Below are positions 40,085-48,948 of a stretch of 64,000 nt of DNA, in pieces. Every line of letters begins with the position of its first letter. Position 1 is the stretch's first letter. The DNA lies in NCBI RefSeq assembly GCF_031624395.1, contig NZ_JAMQON010000001.1:124001-188000 (forward strand). Direction: 5' to 3'. A model generated the notes under the pieces. It was not told the origin of the DNA, made no database searches, and was given only the letters and a program-made list of their open reading frames with translations. Source of the stretch: Halomicroarcula saliterrae. GTDB lineage: Archaea; Halobacteriota; Halobacteria; Halobacteriales; Haloarculaceae. The position numbers and the translations under genes are program-made.

Positions 40085-41116
40085 TCAGCGGCGGTGGCCC
40101 CACCGCTCGCCGTCGTCGGCGTAGCGGGCGGAGACGATGCGGTTGAACTGGTCGTCGGACAGGGAGATGTCGGCCGCGCCGACGTTCTCGTCCAGCTGGT
40201 CGACGGTGCGCGCGCCGACGATAGGCACGCAGGTGATGTCGGGCTGTTCGATGAGCCACCGGAGGGCGACCTGTGGGGTCGTCGCGCCGAGGTCGTCGGC
40301 GACGGCGCGGAGCTCGTCCAGCACGTGCCAGCCGCGCTCCGAGAGGTAGAAGTCCTCGAAGCGGTCCGACAGCGAGCCACGCGCCCCCTCGGGCCCCTCG
40401 AACTTCGTCGGGTCGTCGTCGTCGGTGCGCTCGTACTTCCCGGTGAGGAACCCGCCCGCGAGCGGGGAGTAGGGACAGACCGCCATCCCCTGATCCGCAC
40501 AGACGTCGAGGTAGTCTTTGACGTCGTCGCGGTAGCCGGCGTGGAAGAGCGGCTGGGTCACCTCGAACCGTTCGAGCCCCTCGACGTCCGCCTTCCACAG
40601 CGCCTTGGTCAGCTGCCAGGCGGCCATCGTCGACGCCCCGAGGTAGTGGACTTTCCCCTCGCGGACGAGGTCGTTCAAGGTCCTGAGCGTCTCGACGATG
40701 TCGCTCTCCTCGTCCCAGCGGTGGATGTAGTAGAGGTCCAGATAGTCGGTGTCCAGCCGGTCGAGGGTCCCCTCTATCTGGGCGCGGATGTGCTTGCGAC
40801 CCAGACCCGAATCGTTCGGCCCGGGCTCGCCCCAGCCGTCGAACGGGAAGTACACCTTCGAGGCGAGAACGACGTCCTCGCGGTCGCGGTCGTCGAGCCA
40901 CTCGCCGATGTAGCGCTCGCTCTTGCCGTTCGGGTGCCCGTAGACGTTCGCCGTGTCGAAGAAGTTGATGCCCCGGTCCCAGGCCGCGTCCAGCAGTTCG
41001 TGGGCCTGCTCGCGGTCCGTCTCGACGACGCCGCCGGTCTCCCGGCCGAAGCGCCAGGTCCCGTAACAGAGCTGCGACACCGTCGTCCCGGTCGAACCGA
41101 GTCGTGTGTACTCCAT
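40085..41116 (-). CDS. Aldo/keto reductase
   Basis: A 343-residue NADPH-dependent oxidoreductase of the voltage-gated K-channel beta-like (YghZ/AKR) branch. Catalytic residues are visible in FFDTANVYGHPNGKSE (Asp, Tyr), VVLASKVYFP (Lys) and LYYIHRWDEES (His); the C-terminus CVPIVGARTVDQLDENVGA binds the cofactor phosphate. The ATG at 41116 (MEYTRLGSTG) is the standard family start and is preceded by CTTTTAG about 27 nt upstream; the longer open frame upstream reads through a hairpin-rich spacer. Not closely similar to the other reductase at 1469. Confidence 0.9.
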   Translation of the reverse strand: MEYTRLGSTGTTVSQLCYGTWRFGRETGGVVETDREQAHELLDAAWDRGINFFDTANVYGHPNGKSERYIGEWLDDRDREDVVLASKVYFPFDGWGEPGPNDSGLGRKHIRAQIEGTLDRLDTDYLDLYYIHRWDEESDIVETLRTLNDLVREGKVHYLGASTMAAWQLTKALWKADVEGLERFEVTQPLFHAGYRDDVKDYLDVCADQGMAVCPYSPLAGGFLTGKYERTDDDDPTKFEGPEGARGSLSDRFEDFYLSERGWHVLDELRAVADDLGATTPQVALRWLIEQPDITCVPIVGARTVDQLDENVGAADISLSDDQFNRIVSARYADDGERWGHRR

Positions 41117-41189
41117 AGCGACGCTCAGACGGCCGACGGCTAAAAGGACTGGTGGAGCCGGCAATCCCAACACCTGTTGTAAGATACTC

Positions 41190-41402
41190 GCGGGTGGCCT
41201 CGCCAGCGCGCCGTCGCTGGCGAACGGGGACGGGCAGGCCGTCGTGATGAGGGCAGGTCGCTGTGAGCATCCGGCGGCGCAACCGCCGGTTCGAACGCGG
41301 CGCGCGGACTGCCGCGGGCCGAAGGCCCGCGAAAGGAACACGCCGCGATTTTTCCCCGAGCGAGCATCGCTTTGCGACGCTCGCGACGGTGCAAAAAGCG
41401 GT
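41190..41402 (-). other. Hairpin-rich 3' flank of fttA with U5 tract
   Basis: Reading in the direction of fttA, a CTTTTTG tract follows the stop by a few bases. Then come four stable hairpins: GCGAGCGTCGC/GCGATGCTCGC (one wobble pair), CGCGGGCC/GGCCCGCG, CCGGCGG/CCGCCGG and CGCCAGCG/CGCTGGCG. Between the first two is a second AAAAAT tract. It is likely the fttA 3' untranslated region and termination zone. Confidence 0.55.
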
Positions 41403-43307
41403 TTAGATGAAGCGGAACGTCTCCAGGTTCTGCGGCGTGAACGTCCGCAGATTGTAGTCGTGGTACAGCGACGAGGAGAGGTCCTGCGTGGCCGACTGGT
41501 CGCCGTCGACACAGAGGACCTTCTCCGGGCGGGGGTGCATCGTCTTCACGAAGTTCTCCAGCCCCTGCCGGTCGGCGTGGCCGGAGAAGCCGTCGATCGT
41601 CTCGACGTGCAGTTCCAGCGGGACGCTCTCGCCGTCGAGCGACACCGAATCGCGGCCGCTCTGGATGCGGTTGCCGAGCGTTCCCCGGGCCTGGTAGTCG
41701 ACGAAGGTGAGCGTGTTGTCGGGGTCCGGTGCGAGCGCTTCGAGCCACGTCCGGACCGGGCCGGGCGTACACATGCCGGGCGTCGAGAGGACGACGCTGG
41801 CCTCGTCGCGTTCGGCCAGCTCCCGGCGCTCCTCGTCGTCGCTGACCGGGGTGAACTGGTCGGCGAGGAACGGGTTCTCGTCGTCGTCGTGGAGCCGGTC
41901 CGCGACGCCGTCACGGAGGAACTCGGGGTAGCTCGTGTGGACGGCCGTGGCCTCCCAGATGATGTCGTCGATGTAGACGGGCATCTCGGGCACGTCGTCA
42001 GACCGCATGAGCTCCTCGATGACGACCAGCAGCTCCTGTGGTCGGCCGACGGCGTCGGTCGGAACGAGCACCGTCCCGTCGCGCTCGGCGGCGTCCTGTA
42101 GCCGCTCTTTGAACTTGCGCTCGGAGTCGCCCTGGTCGGTCTGGTAGTCGTTGCGGCCGCCGTACGTCGATTCGAGCACGAGCGTCTCGACTCGCGGGAA
42201 CTCGTTGACCGCGCCGTCCAGCAGCCGCGTGTTGTCGTAGTGGATGTCCCCGGAGAAGGCGACGTTGTAGAGCCCGTCGCCGATGTGAAAGTGGACGACG
42301 GAGCTGCCGAGCACGTGGCCGGCGTTGTGCAGCGTGAGCTTCACGTCCGGCGCGATGTCGGTCACGTCGCCGTACTCCAGCGGGATGCAGTGTTTGACCG
42401 CCTCGCGGACCATCTCGGTGTCGTAGGGACGCTGCCGTCCCGTCCGGGCCGCCGAGTCGACGTAGTCCAGCGTCAGCAGCCCCAGCAGGTCACGCGTCGG
42501 CTCCGTGCAGTACACCGGGCCGTCGTAGCCGTTCTCGTAGAGCAGCGGCACCAGCGCGGCGTGGTCCAGATGGGCGTGTGTCAGGACCACGGCGTCGAGC
42601 GAGGTCGCGCCCGACCCGATGGCCTCGGGCACGTCGAGATACGGCTGTTCGCTGCGTTCGCCGGGCTTGTCGCCGCAGTCGACGAGGATGCGCGTGTCGG
42701 CCGTCGAGATGATGTAGGCCGCCCGCCCGACCTCCTTGCATCCGCCCAGCGTGGTGACGCGGACCCACTCGTCGCTCGACATCGGGTCGCGGTGAATCTG
42801 GCGGCCGACGCGTTCGAGGATGTCGCGGCGGTCGTCGCGTTCCTGTGTGAGGAAGGTCCGGACGTTCGCCACCGTCGGCGAGTCGATAGCCGGCGTCCGG
42901 ACCACCTCGGGCGTCCAGCCGACGGCTCTGGTTATCTCCCGCAGCGTCTCCCCGCGGCGGCCGATGACTCGGCCGGGCTTTCTCGCGTGGATGACGACCT
43001 CGCCCGTGTCGGCGAGGAACTGAATGTCGCTGACGGCGGCGTCCTCGGGGATGATATCACGTATCTCCTCTCTGGCCGACTCGGGGCGCGTGAGAACGTC
43101 GGGGTCCGGCCGAACGGTGATACGCTTGCGGAGCTTCGAGGCCAGCCGCCGGACGAGGTCGTCGTCGGTGGCGAACTCCTTGGGGTCGCGGGTGTAGATG
43201 ACCAGTTCCGGCCCCTCGTAGGTCACGTCGGTGACCGAGATGCGGTTGGGAACCTCTTCGTCTATCGTTGCTCGGACATCTTCGAGTTGCTTGTCTACCG
43301 TGCTCAT
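41403..43307 (-). CDS. fttA: FttA/aCPSF1 transcription termination ribonuclease
   Basis: Archaeal CPSF73-like metallo-beta-lactamase/beta-CASP nuclease that cleaves nascent RNA and ends transcription. 634 residues: N-terminal KH domains (RVIGRRGETLREI, 113-125), metallo-beta-lactamase core with THAHLDHA (243-250), and beta-CASP region with STPGMCTPGPVRTWLE and GFSGHADRQGLE. Length and order match the archaeal family. The ATG at 43307 (MSTVDKQLED) is the usual N-terminus; a CTTTAATAA element at about 43447-43455 would give a leader of about 110 nt, unusually long here. Confidence 0.93.
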   Translation of the reverse strand: MSTVDKQLEDVRATIDEEVPNRISVTDVTYEGPELVIYTRDPKEFATDDDLVRRLASKLRKRITVRPDPDVLTRPESAREEIRDIIPEDAAVSDIQFLADTGEVVIHARKPGRVIGRRGETLREITRAVGWTPEVVRTPAIDSPTVANVRTFLTQERDDRRDILERVGRQIHRDPMSSDEWVRVTTLGGCKEVGRAAYIISTADTRILVDCGDKPGERSEQPYLDVPEAIGSGATSLDAVVLTHAHLDHAALVPLLYENGYDGPVYCTEPTRDLLGLLTLDYVDSAARTGRQRPYDTEMVREAVKHCIPLEYGDVTDIAPDVKLTLHNAGHVLGSSVVHFHIGDGLYNVAFSGDIHYDNTRLLDGAVNEFPRVETLVLESTYGGRNDYQTDQGDSERKFKERLQDAAERDGTVLVPTDAVGRPQELLVVIEELMRSDDVPEMPVYIDDIIWEATAVHTSYPEFLRDGVADRLHDDDENPFLADQFTPVSDDEERRELAERDEASVVLSTPGMCTPGPVRTWLEALAPDPDNTLTFVDYQARGTLGNRIQSGRDSVSLDGESVPLELHVETIDGFSGHADRQGLENFVKTMHPRPEKVLCVDGDQSATQDLSSSLYHDYNLRTFTPQNLETFRFI

Positions 43308-43597
43308 AGTGTAGAACCGGCGGGAGCCTGTTGTGGCCGACGCCGTGGCGGGTCCGGTGTCCTTGGGGAGTCCGTCGGCCAGTGTGACCTCGCCGACAAG
43401 GCGCCCCGGAAAACCGATTGTGCCAGTAGGTTCCACTGTCGAATTATTAAAGACTTCGCACTTCGCGCCGGTGCTGCCCGCTGTGGCCGTGACCGCTGCT
43501 GAGAGCGGGGACTTGTGGCCGTTTCCGGGCTACCGGCTCCGGTGGGCAGCCGCCGGACGGGCGTCACACCAAAGTTCACAGCCCGCGAGCCCACGGT
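43308..43597. other. Divergent promoter region
   Basis: Between fttA and the plus-strand gene at 43598. It has an AT-rich core GAATTATTAAAG at 43443-43455 that can serve as a TATA element for either strand. No protein gene is supported; the frame continuous with fttA has no promoter at its first ATG. The 140 bp on the plus side are GC-rich without a clear signal. Confidence 0.45.
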
Positions 43598-44077
43598 ATG
43601 CGCGTTACACCTGCGGTCGTCGCCGAGGAGTACGAGTGGGTCCGGGGCCGAGCCGACGTGGTGGTCCCGCTGGTCAACGAGACCCGGGCTCATCTCGGCG
43701 AGCAGTTCGGCACCGACGTCGACAGTATCGACGAGGCGGCCTACTACGACGCCGTCGAGACGGTGTTTGCCGACGGCGACCGGCCGGTCAACGTCGCGGC
43801 GCTCGTGGCCCTCCTGCGGGCGCTCGACGTCGAGGGCGACTACCCGGGCTTCGTCGTCGACGAACTGCTCGGCCGTGAACTGGCCGCGATGCTCGCCGGC
43901 GACCAGCCGTTGCGGCTGCTCGCCGAGGCGACGTTCCACGTCGCGGACGTACGCACCCACGGCGAGCCGAACGACACCGCGGGCGCGGACGACCTCGACG
44001 CGGCGCTTGCGGCCGGCATCCAGACCAGACTCCCGGGGTGGCCCTGGACCGAGGGACCGAGTCCGTTCTCGGTCTAG
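43598..44077 (+). CDS. Uncharacterized haloarchaeal protein
   Basis: A 159-residue acidic soluble protein without membrane segments or cysteines. The N-terminal MRVTPAVVAEEYEWVRGRADVVVPLVNETRAHLGEQFG is helical, the centre (VNVAALVALLRALDVEGDYPGFVVDELLGRELAAMLAG) is a compact helical unit, and the C-terminus ends TRLPGWPWTEGPSPFSV, a proline/tryptophan tail that looks conserved by design. Halophile-like acidic composition supports a real gene. I do not recognise the family. Its stop overlaps that of the convergent P19-like gene by 4 nt. Confidence 0.7.
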   Translation: MRVTPAVVAEEYEWVRGRADVVVPLVNETRAHLGEQFGTDVDSIDEAAYYDAVETVFADGDRPVNVAALVALLRALDVEGDYPGFVVDELLGRELAAMLAGDQPLRLLAEATFHVADVRTHGEPNDTAGADDLDAALAAGIQTRLPGWPWTEGPSPFSV

Positions 44078-45120
44078 AACTCGACGGTCGGCGTCGCGAG
44101 GAACGCGGTCTCGTACCCCTCGTGGCGGGAGACCTGCGGCGGCGCGACAGTCTCGACGGTGACGGTCGGGTCGCCGGTCGCGGGGACGACGGCCCCGTAG
44201 TGATAGCCGATGTCGGGGTGGATGGCCGCGGTCAGCGCGTCGTCGAAGGCCGTCTCACCGCCCACGTCGACGGTGCCGTCGAGGGACATCATCGGGAGCG
44301 GTACTCGGTTGTACGGCGTGTGGACCGAGACGGCGAGATACGACTCGCCCGACCCGAGGAAATCGGCGTCGGAGAGCCACGTCGCCGCGTACACCTCGTC
44401 GCTGCCCTTCGCGGTGCCCAGCAGTTCGCCGGGCAACGCGTCGGTCGCCGGGAGCTGCGAGGTCGGTATCATCTCCATGCTCATGAGGTCGAGCGCGGCC
44501 TGGTCGCCCTGTTTGTCCGGAAACTCGGTGTAGGAGATGCTATCGCGGGCCGCTCGCGAGAACTCCCAGTTGGTGCTCATCTTCCCGCTGGTACCGAAGT
44601 TCCCGTCGAACGCACCGAGGCGGCGCTCGGTCATCCCGCTGATACTGACGGTGAGCTCGTAGACGCCCTCGCCGTCGAGCTGGTAGTTGTCGCCGTAGTG
44701 AAAGCCCATGTTCTGAGAGACCATGGGCCAGGGCTGTTTGTCGGCGACCGTCTCGCCGTCGGACGCGATTTCGATGTTGACGCCCGACTGGATCGGCAGG
44801 ACCGTGTTGGTCTCCGGGTCCCACACCGACGCCATGAGGTGGACGCTGTCGGCGTCCCGGATGCTGACCTGCTCGGCGGTAGTCCCGGTCACCGTCCAGA
44901 ACCGGTGTGGGTACGAGTAGGTCAGGCCGACCATGTAGTCGCCGGCTTGCTTCGTTCCGATCATCTCCATGCCCTCGCGGTGGGTGGGGTAGTAGGTCGC
45001 GTCGGGTCGGTTCTCGACCAGCGGCGGCGACCGGGTCGACTGTTCCTGTAGCGAGCCACACCCTGCGACTATCGACGCGCCGGCGAGGCCGGCACCGGCG
45101 AGGAAGCGACGGCGGTCCAT
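44074..45120 (-). CDS. Tat lipoprotein with P19/Tpd-like iron-binding domain
   Basis: A 348-residue secreted lipoprotein: twin-arginine signal RRRFLAGAGLAGASIVAGC with lipobox cysteine 21. The central domain resembles the P19/Tpd periplasmic iron-uptake fold: GMEMIGTKQAGDYMVGLTYSYPHRFW, then VLPIQSGV...IEI, and the hallmark PMVSQNMGFHYGDNYQL with a Met/His-rich metal site, followed by GEGVYELTVSI. A second beta domain follows (about residues 230-348). From memory this is annotated as DUF7350. It is divergent from a small lipoprotein gene, near a DyP-like Tat lipoprotein, the kind of partnership seen in Efe/Ftr iron systems. Confidence 0.72.
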   Translation of the reverse strand: MDRRRFLAGAGLAGASIVAGCGSLQEQSTRSPPLVENRPDATYYPTHREGMEMIGTKQAGDYMVGLTYSYPHRFWTVTGTTAEQVSIRDADSVHLMASVWDPETNTVLPIQSGVNIEIASDGETVADKQPWPMVSQNMGFHYGDNYQLDGEGVYELTVSISGMTERRLGAFDGNFGTSGKMSTNWEFSRAARDSISYTEFPDKQGDQAALDLMSMEMIPTSQLPATDALPGELLGTAKGSDEVYAATWLSDADFLGSGESYLAVSVHTPYNRVPLPMMSLDGTVDVGGETAFDDALTAAIHPDIGYHYGAVVPATGDPTVTVETVAPPQVSRHEGYETAFLATPTVEF

Positions 45121-45227
45121 ACCGTCGCTAGCGGTGTTCACACAAAGACGGTTCTGGTACGGCTGGCGAATCCAGCGGCCGGCGGACCCACACAAAGCAT
45201 TTACTGTCAATACGAGCACGGTTCGCC

Positions 45228-45722
45228 GTGCCTTCCCGAATCGCTATCGCGACCGTCCTCGGACTCGTCGTCCTCACTGCCGGCTGTATCGGAACGCCGG
45301 AGACAGCCACCTCCCAGCCGTCGGCCACGCCCTCCTCGGCGCCGACAGCCACGCCGCCCGGCGGCGGGAGTATCGACTTCCCGGACGGGCCCAAAGCCGT
45401 CCCGGACAGGCCGGCGACGTTGTCCGAATCGACCGTCAGCGACTTCGTCTACGACTACGAGTACAACTACGTCTACAACAAGCTCTGGCAGGGCGAGCAC
45501 ACCGAGATGGACCTCGAATGCCGCGTCGACAGCGTCACCGAGCTGTCTCGGGGGTACGAGGCCGTCGTCACCTGTGACGGCGGTTCGACGACCGAGTTAC
45601 CGGCGGGCGCGACGGGGACTGAAGGCCCCATCATGGACTACTTCACGCAGTCGTTCCGCTACCGCGTGACCGATACGGCGACGGCACGCGAACGGGTCGA
45701 GACCCGTCGCAACGGCGTCTGA
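45228..45722 (+). CDS. Small lipoprotein
   Basis: A 164-residue exported lipoprotein: signal peptide IAIATVLGLVVLTAGC with lipobox cysteine, a Ser/Thr/Pro linker likely to be glycosylated (about residues 21-50), and a small acidic domain with two further cysteines (LECRVD, VTCDGG) that could form a disulfide. The GTG at 45228 follows a TTTACT box (45200-45205) by 25-28 nt, so it is leaderless. No recognisable family. Position between the P19-like and DyP-like genes suggests a part in the same surface module. Confidence 0.68.
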   Translation: MPSRIAIATVLGLVVLTAGCIGTPETATSQPSATPSSAPTATPPGGGSIDFPDGPKAVPDRPATLSESTVSDFVYDYEYNYVYNKLWQGEHTEMDLECRVDSVTELSRGYEAVVTCDGGSTTELPAGATGTEGPIMDYFTQSFRYRVTDTATARERVETRRNGV

Positions 45723-45728
45723 ACGCTC

Positions 45729-46997
45729 TCAAGCCGGGTTCGCCGCCGGGAGCGCCCGCAGGCCCCGCGGCGGCAGCAGGTAGTTTCCGCGGCGCTCTAC
45801 GCGCATGTACTGGAGAATGCCGTTGTTGACGCGCTGGCCGACCGCGGACTCGTCGGCCACGTCGGTGCCGTTCATCACGGCCTTCGTGGCGACGAAGTCG
45901 GCGATAGCGCGTTGCAGCGAGAGGAAGTGGACTCGCGCCTCGCTGCCGTCGGTGGAGTCGAAGTCCCGCCGGAGGATGATCGGTGTGTCGTCGTCGTCAC
46001 GGGCCCGTGCGGCCTTCTGGGCGTGGCCGGCGACGCCCTCCCGCCGGCTGTTCTCGACGACGTCTTCGGGACACTCGCCCACGCCGCTGTCGGTGCCCAG
46101 GTTCTCGCCGACGCCCTCGACTTTGCCCTCGTCGGCGTGGGCCGGACAGAACATCTTCGAGACGCGCTGGTCGCGCGAGTCCTGCTCGTACCACTGCTGG
46201 AGCTGGAGGCGGATGCGCGAGAGGTGCTGGGTCGCGCCGTCGGCGAAGGGGCCCGACTCGACGGTGACGCGGTCCTCGCTGGCCTGGTTCCCGTCGAAGC
46301 CCGATTTGAAACCCATGAACAGCGGGGCGTCTTCGGGGACGGGCTCGGAGTCCGGGATGCCGTCCACGTCCTGGTTCTGTGCCGGGAGGCCGGCCCCGAC
46401 GAAGCCGGTGCGGCGGTCCTGTTCGGCGAAGACGCCGTCGAGAGAGGCCGCTACGTCGACGTCGTTGACGGTGTCACGGTTGTCCTTTAGGGCCTCCTCC
46501 GCCGCGAGCACGACGGACTCGTGGTCGCTGGCCAGATGCAACAGTGCGTCGGGCGTGTCGAGTTCGGGGTCCTCGAAGGGGGCCAGCGACTCGGGAGCGG
46601 GAAGGTCGACCCCGGCGGGGCCGCTCTCGAACCGCTCGAAGTACGCCGGGCTGTAGCCGAGCGTGAACTGGAGGCCGTTGGCCTGCCAGGCGTAGGCCCG
46701 TTCCAGCGAGCGGAGCGCGTCGGTGACCTGCTGTCGGTCGCCGTCGGTCGGGGTGCCGTCGCGCTCGTAGTCGAGCAACAGCAAGACGTGGTGGCGTGAC
46801 AGCCGCGTGTTCCCGGCGTCGTCGGTCGGCAGCCCGCCGTCCCAGGCGTGCTGTCTGGCCGGGAGCGTCGACGGGTCGGTCCCTGTGGGCACGTCGGGCT
46901 GTCCGAACCGGTCCAGACAGGCCGCGAGTGCGGCCGTCCCGCCGATGGCGACGGCGCTTTTCGCGAACTCGCGTCGGGAGATACCACGCTCACTCAT
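45729..46997 (-). CDS. Tat-exported DyP-type peroxidase-like protein
   Basis: A 422-residue exported protein with a twin-arginine signal (SRREFAKSAVAIGGTAALAAC) and lipobox cysteine at about 27. The body follows the dye-decolourising peroxidase fold: RHHVLLLLDYERDG at the N-terminal ferredoxin-like half, LFMGFKSGFDGNQASED in the middle, a candidate heme-ligand region MFCPAHADEG, and the C-terminal ILRRDFDSTDG...LHFLSLQRAIADF-type ending. The exact GxxDG motif of canonical DyPs is not evident, so activity is uncertain. EfeB-type DyPs accompany iron uptake proteins, which fits the neighbouring P19-like lipoprotein. Convergent with the small lipoprotein gene, 6 nt apart. Confidence 0.68.
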   Translation of the reverse strand: MSERGISRREFAKSAVAIGGTAALAACLDRFGQPDVPTGTDPSTLPARQHAWDGGLPTDDAGNTRLSRHHVLLLLDYERDGTPTDGDRQQVTDALRSLERAYAWQANGLQFTLGYSPAYFERFESGPAGVDLPAPESLAPFEDPELDTPDALLHLASDHESVVLAAEEALKDNRDTVNDVDVAASLDGVFAEQDRRTGFVGAGLPAQNQDVDGIPDSEPVPEDAPLFMGFKSGFDGNQASEDRVTVESGPFADGATQHLSRIRLQLQQWYEQDSRDQRVSKMFCPAHADEGKVEGVGENLGTDSGVGECPEDVVENSRREGVAGHAQKAARARDDDDTPIILRRDFDSTDGSEARVHFLSLQRAIADFVATKAVMNGTDVADESAVGQRVNNGILQYMRVERRGNYLLPPRGLRALPAANPA

Positions 46998-47060
46998 CGC
47001 CGGCTCCTAGGGACTCACCCCATTACTGGTTTCTGGTACGCCGGGCGAACGCGGCCGAAA

Positions 47061-47573
47061 TCAGTCCTCTCGTGGCTCTTCGAGCAGGCTGTCGATCAGC
47101 CGCTCGAAGCGGTCGGTCAGCCGCTCGGCGAGGCTCGGCTCCACGGCACCGAGCAGCGCGACCGTCTCCTCGGGGCGGGCCAGCGAGAGCGTCACGCGGT
47201 TCCCCTCGCGCCGTTTCGCGACGATATCGCCCGCGACGAGCCCGTCGAGGTGGTGTTCGAGCGTGCTCCGAGCGACGCCGACCCGGTCGGCGACGGCGTC
47301 GGGACGTGTCTGGTCGCCCTCGTACAGCGCCACGACCACGTCCCGGGCGGTCTCCCGGCGGAGCATGGCCAGCGTGTGGCGTTCCCACGCGTCGTAGCCC
47401 GGCGGGTAGTAGTGGGTCCGACCGTTGACTCGCTCCGCGGTCACGTCGTCGAGGCGGGCGAGGTGGTACTGCACCTGACCCGTCGCCAGCTCCAGCCCTC
47501 GCGTCAGCGCCCGGAAGTGGATGCCGGGGTCGCGGTCGATGCGCCGACGGATGCGCCGTCGCGTCTCGCTCAT
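47061..47573 (-). CDS. Double winged-helix transcriptional regulator
   Basis: A 170-residue regulator with two HTH units. The first (residues 1-55) is RRRIDRDPGIHFRALTRGLELATGQVQYHLARLDDV. The second (about residues 72-130) is LRRETARDVVVALYEGDQTRPDAVADRVGVARSTLEHHLDGLVAGDIV. A helical C-terminal tail follows. Its ATG overlaps the stop of the small membrane gene upstream (4 nt), so the two are coupled. Such regulator-plus-membrane-protein pairs are frequent in haloarchaea; the signal is unknown. Confidence 0.83.
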   Translation of the reverse strand: MSETRRRIRRRIDRDPGIHFRALTRGLELATGQVQYHLARLDDVTAERVNGRTHYYPPGYDAWERHTLAMLRRETARDVVVALYEGDQTRPDAVADRVGVARSTLEHHLDGLVAGDIVAKRREGNRVTLSLARPEETVALLGAVEPSLAERLTDRFERLIDSLLEEPRED

Positions 47574-47902
47574 GGCCCCTCCAGTCGCTGTTCGACCGAG
47601 CGGGTGTAGTAGGCGGCCCCGAGGACGAGGACGACGATGACCGCGTCGGCGCCGTGTTCGAGCGTGTGGTGCGTCGTCGGACTGACCGCCCCGACCATCG
47701 CCAGTCCGCCCAGTACCGGGCGGGCGACGAGCACCGCGAGTGCCAGCGCGACCAGCAGATACGCCCGTGACCCCCGTCGGCGGTAGGCGGCGACGCCCGC
47801 GACACAGAGCACTGCTGTGGTCAGTCCCGACACCGCGAGTACGACCGTGAAGTCGACGTGGGCCGTGCCCCAGTGTCCGCCGACGTGACCCGGCCAGTTC
47901 AT
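47570..47902 (-). CDS. Small membrane protein coupled to the winged-helix regulator
   Basis: A 110-residue protein with three hydrophobic helices (about residues 18-38, 48-72 and 84-98) separated by basic turns (AYRRRGSRAY). Its TGA overlaps the ATG of the regulator. The start at 47902 (MNWPGHVGGHWG) is the first ATG before the first helix; the frame upstream is arginine-rich shadow. From memory it resembles a haloarchaeal DUF7471 family that accompanies HTH regulators, perhaps as membrane sensor. Confidence 0.65.
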   Translation of the reverse strand: MNWPGHVGGHWGTAHVDFTVVLAVSGLTTAVLCVAGVAAYRRRGSRAYLLVALALAVLVARPVLGGLAMVGAVSPTTHHTLEHGADAVIVVLVLGAAYYTRSVEQRLEGP

Positions 47903-48059
47903 GGACGGATTTGGGGCCGAGTTCACCTGATACTGTCGACTCCGGGTCCGTAGAGATGGTCGCCACTTGGGGACCGAACACTCCCGGGATGTTACAGCCG
48001 ACGGGACGACTCGTTCGGTTCGTCCGGACTTTTTTACGCCCGCCCTCCGAGCGGGGGGT

Positions 48060-48785
48060 ATGGACAGTATCGGGTTCATCTGCGACCCGGACCACCCCCT
48101 CTTTCGCCCCGTCGCACAGCGATTGGCCGCGCGGGGGTTCGAGGTCCAGTTCCACCGGCCGACCGGCCCGGTTTCACCCGCCGACATCGACGCGCTGGCG
48201 GGACTGGTAAACGGTGCGGTCCACCCGACGGCCCTCGCCGCGCTCCGGCACGCCGACCGGACCGGGGTACCGACGTGGAACGGCGTCACGGCGACGGTGG
48301 CGCTGTCGGCCCGGCTGGTCACGCTCGACGCGCTGGAGTCTGTCGGCTGTCGCGTCCCCGATGTCAGCTTCGACGGCCCGAGAGCGGGGTACGACCCCGG
48401 GCGCCGGTACGCGTGGGAGGGGCCCGCCGCCCTCGACGACCCGGCGCCGTTCTACGTCGAGCAGCCGGGGACGGAGCCGGTCGACTACCGCTACTACGCG
48501 GTCGACGACGGCCGCGAGACCCACATGCGCGCCGTCGAACTCCGGACCTCGCTGCCCGACGACGGCCCGCTCCTCCGGCGGACCGACGTGGACGTGTCGC
48601 TGGCTGCCTCGGTCCGGGAGCTCCTCGACCAGTTCGGTGCCCGCGCCGTCGCCGTCGACTTCACCCGCGGCGCGGACGACGAGCTGTACGCCGTCCGGGC
48701 GACGCCGACGCCGACGTTTACCGGTGCCGGGATGGACCGACGGGTCGCCGACTCGATAGCGTCGCTGACGACTATCGGGGCCTGA
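48060..48785 (+). CDS. RimK-like ATP-grasp-type protein, short
   Basis: A 241-residue protein with the layout of RimK-like ATP-grasp ligases: an N-terminal pre-ATP-grasp domain (GFICDPDHPLFRPVAQRLAARGFEV), an NG-type turn (GVPTWNGVTATVALSARLVTLDALESVGCRVP) and a small C-terminal half (FYVEQPGTEPVDYRYYAVDDGRE, VAVDFTRGADDELYAVRATPTPTF). The catalytic Lys and metal-binding Asn/Glu of active ligases are not clearly kept, and the protein is about 60 residues shorter than usual, so it may be inactive. A TTTTTTAC box about 27 nt before the ATG marks the start. Confidence 0.62.
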   Translation: MDSIGFICDPDHPLFRPVAQRLAARGFEVQFHRPTGPVSPADIDALAGLVNGAVHPTALAALRHADRTGVPTWNGVTATVALSARLVTLDALESVGCRVPDVSFDGPRAGYDPGRRYAWEGPAALDDPAPFYVEQPGTEPVDYRYYAVDDGRETHMRAVELRTSLPDDGPLLRRTDVDVSLAASVRELLDQFGARAVAVDFTRGADDELYAVRATPTPTFTGAGMDRRVADSIASLTTIGA

Positions 48786-48948
48786 GGACAGCCCGGGCAC
48801 CCTCAGCACGGACTGACCGGTCGTTTCCCGCCCGCTCTCACAGACCAGAGAGCATCTCGCGGGCCCGATGTTGCGCGGTTATCCGGACCAAACCTGATCA
48901 CTTATACATAAGATTAACTACATATTCGCGGCGGCGGAAGGGAGACTG

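Noticed and set aside
43308-43436. N-terminal extension of FttA to the ATG at 43436
   Set aside because: Not acidic, lacks a promoter at the right distance, and MSTVDKQLED is the normal family N-terminus.
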